DNA from: Ophiosphaerella korrae
Taxonomy: Eukaryota > Ascomycota > Dothideomycetes > Pleosporales > Phaeosphaeriaceae
Reading direction: 5' to 3'
Length of the DNA: 11,866 nucleotides
NCBI GenBank assembly: GCA_028456385.1
Contig: JALNQF010000883.1
Span: 1 to 11,866, forward strand
Position numbers and translations under genes: made by a program. Shown here piece after piece: positions 7,905-11,866 of this stretch. How positions within the stretch are numbered: position 1 is the stretch's first letter; each line of letters opens with the position of its first letter. Under the pieces are notes generated by a model. That model was given only the letters and a program-made list of their open reading frames with translations, searched no databases and was not told the origin of the DNA.

Positions 7905-10757
7905 CTAAGGTCTTAACACTTGCACGTTGATGTCGGCGCCTGCATCAAGTAGTAGCCTTACTACCTGCTCACAGTTGTTGTATGCAGCCGCTTGAAGTGC
8001 ACTACTATACTTTCCACCTTGCGCGTTGATGTCGGCGCCTGTATCAGGCAGTAGCTTTACTATCTGCTCGTTGCCCCTGAATGCAGCTACCTGGAGTGAG
8101 TTACCGTAGTATCCACCTTGCGCGTTGGTGTCGGCGCCTGTATCAAGGAGTAGCTTTACTATCTGCTCACAGTCGTTGTTGTATGCAGCCGCCTGAAGTG
8201 CGTTGCCATACAATCCACCTTGCATATTGATGTCGGCACCTGCATCAAGCAATAGCTTTACTATCTGCTCACAATTGTTGTATGCAGCCGCCTGAAGTGC
8301 ACTACCATACTCTCCACCTTGCGCATTGATATCGGCGCCTGCATCAACTAGTAGCTTTACTATCTGCTTACAGTTGTTGTATGCAGCCATGTGGAGTGAG
8401 TTGCCGTATCTACCTTGCGCGTTGACGTCGGCACCTGTATCAAGCAGTAGCTTTACTACCTGCTCGCTGCCCTTGAATGTAGCCGCTAGGAGTGCGTTGC
8501 CGTAGTATCCACCTTGCGCGTTAATGTCGGCGCCTGCATCGAGCATTAGCTTTGCTATCTTCTCGTTGCCCTTAGCTGCAGCCGCTATGAGTGCACAGCC
8601 GTAGTTTCCGCCTTGCGCGTTGATATTGGCGCCTGCATCGAGTAGTAGCTTTGCGATCTTCTCACAGTCGTTGTCCCTAACTGCAGCCCCCTGGAGTGCG
8701 CTACCATACTTTCCACCTTGCGTGTTGATGTTGGCGCCTGCATCAAGTAGTAGTTTTACTATCTCCTCGTTGCCCTTGACTGCAGCCGCTATGAGTGCGC
8801 TGTTGTAGTGTTCACCTTCCGCGTTGATGTCGGCGCCTGCATTGAGTAGTAGCTTTACTATCTTCTCACAGTCGTTGTCCCTAACTGCAGCCCCCTGGAG
8901 TGCGCTACCATACTTTCCGCCTTGCGCGTTGATGTCAGCGCCTGCATCAAGCAGTAGCTTTATTATCTGCTCGCTGGCCCTGATTGCAGCCCGCTGGAGT
9001 GCGCTGCCGTACTCTCCACCTTGCATATTGACGTTGGCGCCTGCACTAAGCAGTAGCTCTACTATGTGCTTACCGTCGTTGTTCACAGCTGCCTGAAGTG
9101 CGTTGCTATACTTTCCACCTTGCGCGTTGACGTCGGCGCCTGCATGAAGCAGCAACTTCACTATCTGCTCTTCAGTTCCGAGCAAGCCTTCTCTGTTTTC
9201 GTATGCAGCCGCCGTAACCGCCGCCTGGAGTGCGTCAACGTATTTTCTATCTTGTGTGTGCACGTAGGTATTTTGATGCAGTATTGTCTGAACAGCCCGC
9301 ATGTGTCCTTGCTCTATAGCCTTTTGGAGCGCTGACCCTTCCCACTCCGCCTCCGCTTCGTCTTCTAATTTTATGCGCAGCAATTGTTTCACGACCTGGT
9401 CGTAGCCTTGTTGTGCGGCCTGTAGGACGGCATTTTCCTTGTCATGAATTATTACTAGCTTAACACGTTGCTCAATACTTCCCCATGAAACAACTTGTAG
9501 CGCATTATCATACGTTTGGTATGTTGCCAGCTTATTCATTTGCACATCCATCATAAACCTCAATGCCTGGCTGTAACACGTTTCTTGGTCTTCGAGATAT
9601 CTTTCTGGTCTCTTTTCAAATAGAAACAATGCGGGATTGTTAACAGCCACTATGCCCTGAGATATATCCTCCAGTTCTTGAGGCTTACTTCGCAAGTTCC
9701 CTGACTGGAGATGAGGGAAATGCATTTTTGTTGCATTTTTTTCTTTAACTGCTGGAACAAAATAGATTGTGTCCAGTGATACGAAAAAATTCATGAGATT
9801 AAGTATCTCATGAACAGAGACAGATTTAGATTGAAGCAGATACGTTACGGCTCTGTGAATAACTTTGGGAGTCGGCCTTCCGTAGTCTATCTCAATACTT
9901 TGCATATCAAGAGGATTAGATGATATTCCAAGTAGGGCGTATATCTTGTCGCGTTCGTCTGTTGCTTTGCTCGCTTGAAACATGCGGAGGAGGGTGCATA
10001 AGTCTGGTTTTTTGGCCCACCAAGATTCTGCACGAAAGGGCCCTGGCATAATAACCAACACAGCTTGACAGTGCGGTGCAGGTTCTTCTCGTAACAGAGA
10101 CGGTGCGCGGGCAAATATTTCTGCCGGAATAGACCAAGTGCCACAACAGACAGTAGCTCTTCGGGCATTTGCTACCTCCTGTAGAATCCAGGCCCGCGTG
10201 AACCACTGTCGGTCTAACAGTTGACGTAAACCGATACGACAATCATCCCAATAATTTTTATCAAGCGTCAAATTTTTAGGATCGCAATCAGTACTAGTCT
10301 TTTGATGTTGGTCGAGTGTGTCCATAAGAGTAATGATCTCTAACGTTGCCTTTCCCAGCCAGAACAGAACTCCCTCGGCAAGTTTGAAAATTGCTCCCAT
10401 CTGCTGGACCTGTCGACTCTGCTCCTCTTTGTTAGCTTGGTCGATACAAATCGCATCAATCCATAGATAACGGTCTCTTTCACGCAGTCGCAAGCATTGT
10501 AACGCTGCGTACAGGTTGTCTGTTATCCAAAATCGCTTTCGATCCAGTATTATGCATTCAACAAGCTCCGAGCTGCCCCATACGTAGGAGAGGGCTTCAT
10601 ATGGAACGTGTTCATTGTTTAACAGGGACTGCTGGAAAATCTCACATTCGAGCTCAGGACGTTGGTATTTCAATAGCTTTAAGAGTCGGAAAGTTGAGTC
10701 CTTGGGTCGAAGAGGTGTACACTGATATTTCTTAGGAGCTGGTAATGGAGTGCCCAT
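7905..10757 (-). CDS. HET domain-ankyrin repeat protein (putative heterokaryon incompatibility/allorecognition protein)
   Basis: An uninterrupted 950-codon frame with no introns needed. HET domain (about residues 52-198): PYEALSYVWGS at 52-62, RYLWIDAICIDQ then QVQQMGAIF and WLG at 96-135, WFTRAWILQEVANA at 185-198. The usual trailing motif TDERDKIYALLGI follows at 266-278. Residues 280-417 are a less conserved linker. No P-loop or NACHT domain is visible. From about 418 come three degenerate ankyrin-like units, then 13 well-conserved ones (507-946) of mostly 33-35 residues with LLLDAGADINAQGG. In known fungal systems HET domains trigger cell death when a sensor partner detects non-self. Here the ankyrin array would be the sensor, by inference. 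Start: the frame is open further upstream to 10988 but only from a GTG. The first in-frame ATG is at 10757, with A at -3 and G at +4, just before the conserved region. It lies in a normal-composition island between RIP-decayed tracts. The C-terminus departs from the repeat consensus in its last four residues (VLRP). Family is certain; specificity is unknown. Confidence 0.93.
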   Translation of the reverse strand: MGTPLPAPKKYQCTPLRPKDSTFRLLKLLKYQRPELECEIFQQSLLNNEHVPYEALSYVWGSSELVECIILDRKRFWITDNLYAALQCLRLRERDRYLWIDAICIDQANKEEQSRQVQQMGAIFKLAEGVLFWLGKATLEIITLMDTLDQHQKTSTDCDPKNLTLDKNYWDDCRIGLRQLLDRQWFTRAWILQEVANARRATVCCGTWSIPAEIFARAPSLLREEPAPHCQAVLVIMPGPFRAESWWAKKPDLCTLLRMFQASKATDERDKIYALLGISSNPLDMQSIEIDYGRPTPKVIHRAVTYLLQSKSVSVHEILNLMNFFVSLDTIYFVPAVKEKNATKMHFPHLQSGNLRSKPQELEDISQGIVAVNNPALFLFEKRPERYLEDQETCYSQALRFMMDVQMNKLATYQTYDNALQVVSWGSIEQRVKLVIIHDKENAVLQAAQQGYDQVVKQLLRIKLEDEAEAEWEGSALQKAIEQGHMRAVQTILHQNTYVHTQDRKYVDALQAAVTAAAYENREGLLGTEEQIVKLLLHAGADVNAQGGKYSNALQAAVNNDGKHIVELLLSAGANVNMQGGEYGSALQRAAIRASEQIIKLLLDAGADINAQGGKYGSALQGAAVRDNDCEKIVKLLLNAGADINAEGEHYNSALIAAAVKGNEEIVKLLLDAGANINTQGGKYGSALQGAAVRDNDCEKIAKLLLDAGANINAQGGNYGCALIAAAAKGNEKIAKLMLDAGADINAQGGYYGNALLAATFKGSEQVVKLLLDTGADVNAQGRYGNSLHMAAYNNCKQIVKLLVDAGADINAQGGEYGSALQAAAYNNCEQIVKLLLDAGADINMQGGLYGNALQAAAYNNDCEQIVKLLLDTGADTNAQGGYYGNSLQVAAFRGNEQIVKLLPDTGADINAQGGKYSSALQAAAYNNCEQVVRLLLDAGADINVQVLRP
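7920..9239 (-). repeat. Ankyrin repeat array, 13 conserved units of about 99-105 bp
   Basis: Thirteen consecutive units start at protein residues 507, 551, 584, 617, 652, 685, 720, 753, 785, 818, 851, 885 and 918 of the HET-ankyrin protein. Most are 33-35 residues. The first is 44 because of a Glu/Gly-rich insertion. The helix LLLDAG and ADINAQGG segments are nearly constant. Variation concentrates in the loop between the two helices (YNNCEQ, RDNDCEK, KGNEE, KGSEQ) and in the finger-tip residues after QGG (KY, EY, LY, YY, NY). At DNA level the units are much alike, suggesting recent expansion or gene conversion. Confidence 0.92.
8502..8909 (-). repeat. 204-bp two-repeat duplication inside the ankyrin array
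   Basis: Two adjacent 204-bp blocks (8706-8909 and 8502-8705), each encoding one 35-residue and one 33-residue ankyrin unit, match as a pair: both open with GSALQGAAVRDNDCEKI and both have ALIAAA-KGNE in the second unit. By my count 53 of 68 residues are identical. A 59-bp tract (8656-8714 versus 8860-8918) is identical. This is a higher-order duplication laid over the single-unit array. Confidence 0.9.
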
Positions 10758-10888
10758 GATTAAGGAAAGTGAGCGCGTTAGGTAAGGGGGAAGTGCGCTG
10801 TTGGGAGTCGCGACGCGTTCTATCGTCTGAGACACTGTTGACCAAATGCGGGGCGATAATAAGCGCCAGGGTAGCTGGTCGTTGCTAA
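10758..10888 (-). promoter_or_regulatory. Short upstream region of the HET-ankyrin gene
   Basis: About 130 bp separate the chosen ATG from the putative transposon end. On the minus strand this stretch is C-rich and pyrimidine-rich just before the ATG (CTTCCCCCTTACC), as is common at fungal start sites. No convincing TATA box is visible. If the adjoining transposon call is right, any promoter further upstream now lies inside transposon DNA. Confidence 0.4.
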
Positions 10889-10893
10889 GGCCC

Positions 10894-11062
10894 TGTTTGG
10901 TGCGCGAGTTGGAGCAGCCAGTGCGACCTCCAGTGCGCGAGTAGTAGAGCCGAGTTGGTGGCCGAGGACCCACCGGTCGGCGCCACACATCTAACCGAAT
11001 TTGAGAGACGCGATTGCTGCCGTGTTTGGTGCAAACTTGTCCTAGCCTCTTCAGTGCGCGGG
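10894..11062. repeat. Subterminal direct repeats in the putative transposon end
   Basis: tgtttggtgc occurs at 10894-10903 and 11023-11032. gtgcgcgag occurs at 10900-10908 and 10933-10941, with a near copy gtgcgcggg at 11054-11062. In the first set the two motifs overlap at the very terminus. Repeated short motifs close to a transposon end often serve as transposase binding sites; here that is inference. They could equally be promoter elements of the divergent genes. Confidence 0.6.
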
Positions 11063-11085
11063 TCTCTCACGACCTCCTCAACCTC

Positions 11086-11556
11086 ATGGAGCCGCCGCCG
11101 CCACCAGTTATACCCATCGACCCGCGGCTTGAGCAGTTATCACCACCACGCTCACCATCTTGGCCATCTACAGTGCCATCTACAGTGCCGTCGACGCTAA
11201 CGCCAGCACCTACGCCAAGAACAAAGGCGAGAGTAAAGGCATCAAGACTCTCCGTCAAATTGTAGGTAGATGTACTACTAAGATAGATAGAGCTGATGTA
11301 GTTAACTCTTATAGAGTCTATACTTAGTACTATAGACTATAGCCTACGCGCAGACTCTAGGTACAAGTAAGTAGCGTAGATTACTATAGTAGCTAAGGTA
11401 ACTTGCGTCTCTAGTATAGTAGTAGATAAGAATAAGTATAAAAATAAACTTATAACTCTTAAGAAAGACTATAAATTGTAGAAAGAGCTAGTAAATTAGT
11501 CTAGCTTTAAAGTTAGCCTAGATAGCCTTGTTATAAGTAATTATTATAAGATATAA
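11086..11556 (+). pseudogene. Myb/SANT-like DNA-binding protein, RIP-damaged
   Basis: The frame opens at an ATG at 11086 and gives a Pro-rich, disordered N-terminus (MEPPPPPVIPIDPRLEQL, then Ser/Pro/Thr-rich) that is clean to a TAG at 11263-11265. The same register then continues through in-frame stops at 11284, 11299, 11368, 11377, 11479 and 11497, yet clearly encodes a Myb/SANT-like domain of the Myb_DNA-bind_3 type: LRADSRYK near 11344-11367, then KNKLITLKKDYKL, a stop where Trp is expected (11479), KELVN, and SSF at 11500-11508. Family recognition is by motif spacing (K-N-K, L/F-K-K-D-Y-K-x-W, N-Q-S-G-F). Such proteins accompany Harbinger transposases or form expanded fungal families. It lies divergent to the HET-ankyrin gene. 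Homology fades after about 11553. Non-functional. Confidence 0.68.
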
Positions 11557-11592
11557 GCTTAAAAATAAGTAAGAGATAATTATTAATTAAAG

Positions 11593-11641
11593 AGCTATTT
11601 AAGCTAAGCTAATTATATATAGTAGAGTAGCTTAAATAGCT
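11593..11641. repeat. 14-bp perfect inverted repeat
   Basis: agctatttaagcta at 11593-11606 is exactly inverted as tagcttaaatagct at 11628-11641, with 21 bases between the arms. It could form a hairpin or be the footprint of a small inverted-repeat element. Its function is unknown. Confidence 0.75.
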
Positions 11642-11670
11642 TACTTACTACTATAAGCTTACTTAAATTA

Positions 11671-11695
11671 TATAAAGTAGAGCTCTAACTTTATA
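11671..11695. repeat. 25-bp near-perfect palindrome
   Basis: tataaagt (11671-11678) is inverted as actttata (11688-11695) around the palindromic core agagctct, with a single extra A. It lies 30 bases after the 14-bp inverted repeat, so both may belong to one structured end. Confidence 0.7.
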
Positions 11696-11866
11696 AAAAA
11701 GTTATTTCTTATATCTTTTATTTTTATACAAATATTAGTATAATAGAGCTCTTTGTTATTATAGAGGGGTGTAAAAAATAAAGAGTAATTTTTTTTTTAA
11801 CTTTTTCTAAAATACTATATCTTAATAACTATACAAGCTAGGAATAAAATAAAATTAGAAATTTAT

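Larger units (their letters stand above)
10886..11866 (+). mobile_element. Putative PIF/Harbinger-like DNA transposon, left end
   Basis: A TAA at 10886-10888 is followed by GGCCCTGTTTGG from 10889. PIF/Harbinger elements duplicate a TWA trinucleotide on insertion, and many known termini (best described in plants) resemble GGSCCTGTTTGG. Subterminal direct repeats and a plus-strand Myb/SANT-like gene starting about 200 bp inside strengthen the idea, because Harbinger elements usually carry a Myb-like accessory protein. The transposase and right end are not in the window or are destroyed: the tract after about 11280 is RIP-decayed. The terminus alone could be coincidence. Confidence 0.45.
11280..11866. 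other. Right-hand RIP-decayed tract
   Basis: Composition returns to AT-rich with TAG/TAA excess, first partly (some CpA and TpG survive to about 11410), then strongly. After the Myb-like relic ends near 11556 no further protein frame could be recognised. The last 300 bases hold two inverted-repeat structures and otherwise nothing I can name. Confidence 0.75.

Noticed and set aside
7905..9239. Bacterial (endosymbiont-type) ankyrin gene acquired by transfer
   Set aside because: The ankyrin array is fused in frame to a HET domain, which is fungal, and such combinations are known in Pezizomycotina, so no transfer is needed.
8620..9335. Plus-strand open frames across the ankyrin array
   Set aside because: They are periodic antisense shadows of the repeats (Ser/Ala/Pro-rich, same 33-residue period) and have no independent support.
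9887..10242. Two other minus-strand frames inside the HET domain region
   Set aside because: They overlap the HET coding frame out of register and show no domain features.
10758..10988. 77-codon N-terminal extension of the HET-ankyrin frame
   Set aside because: It begins with GTG, has no in-frame ATG, runs through the putative transposon terminus and shows no HET-family conservation. The ATG at 10757 sits just before the conserved region in good context.
11014..11085. Upstream extension of the Myb/SANT-like frame
   Set aside because: It starts at TTG with no ATG. The first ATG is at 11086, where the Pro-rich N-terminus typical of such proteins begins.

Overview
The window looks like a repeat-rich compartment of a filamentous ascomycete (Pezizomycotina) genome. 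Three things support this. Long AT-rich tracts have almost no CpA/TpG, the footprint of repeat-induced point mutation (RIP). The dead retroelements in them are Ty3/Gypsy chromoviruses. The one intact gene has a HET domain, which is restricted to filamentous fungi.

Layout. Positions 1 to about 4,300 hold a plus-strand chromovirus whose pol frame can be followed from protease through reverse transcriptase, RNase H and integrase to a chromodomain with no detectable indel but many stop codons. A weaker gag-like frame lies upstream. Positions 4,320-4,592 carry a decayed antisense frame. Positions 4,600-5,400 are unassigned and include a 54-bp tandem duplication whose two copies differ only by transitions. 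Positions 5,400-6,900 are a second, distinct chromovirus fragment (integrase plus chromodomain, no reverse transcriptase). Positions 6,900-7,850 are unassigned AT-rich DNA with an eight-unit 14-bp minisatellite.

At about 7,850 the composition changes abruptly. From there to about 11,265 lies a normal-composition island holding one intact minus-strand gene (10757 to 7905). It encodes a 950-residue protein with an N-terminal HET domain and a C-terminal array of about 16 ankyrin repeats, 13 of them very alike. This is the architecture of fungal allorecognition and incompatibility proteins: a variable repeat sensor joined to a death-inducing domain.

Just upstream of that gene, at 10,886-10,889, is a TAA followed by a terminus resembling PIF/Harbinger transposon ends. 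About 200 bp inside it starts a plus-strand Myb/SANT-like reading frame, the usual accessory gene of Harbinger elements. Its first 60 codons are clean and its DNA-binding domain is riddled with RIP-type stops. The intact HET gene therefore appears squeezed between a decayed chromovirus graveyard and a half-decayed DNA transposon, whose insertion may have reshaped its promoter.

All repeat and motif calls were made by eye. No database search or dinucleotide count was run.
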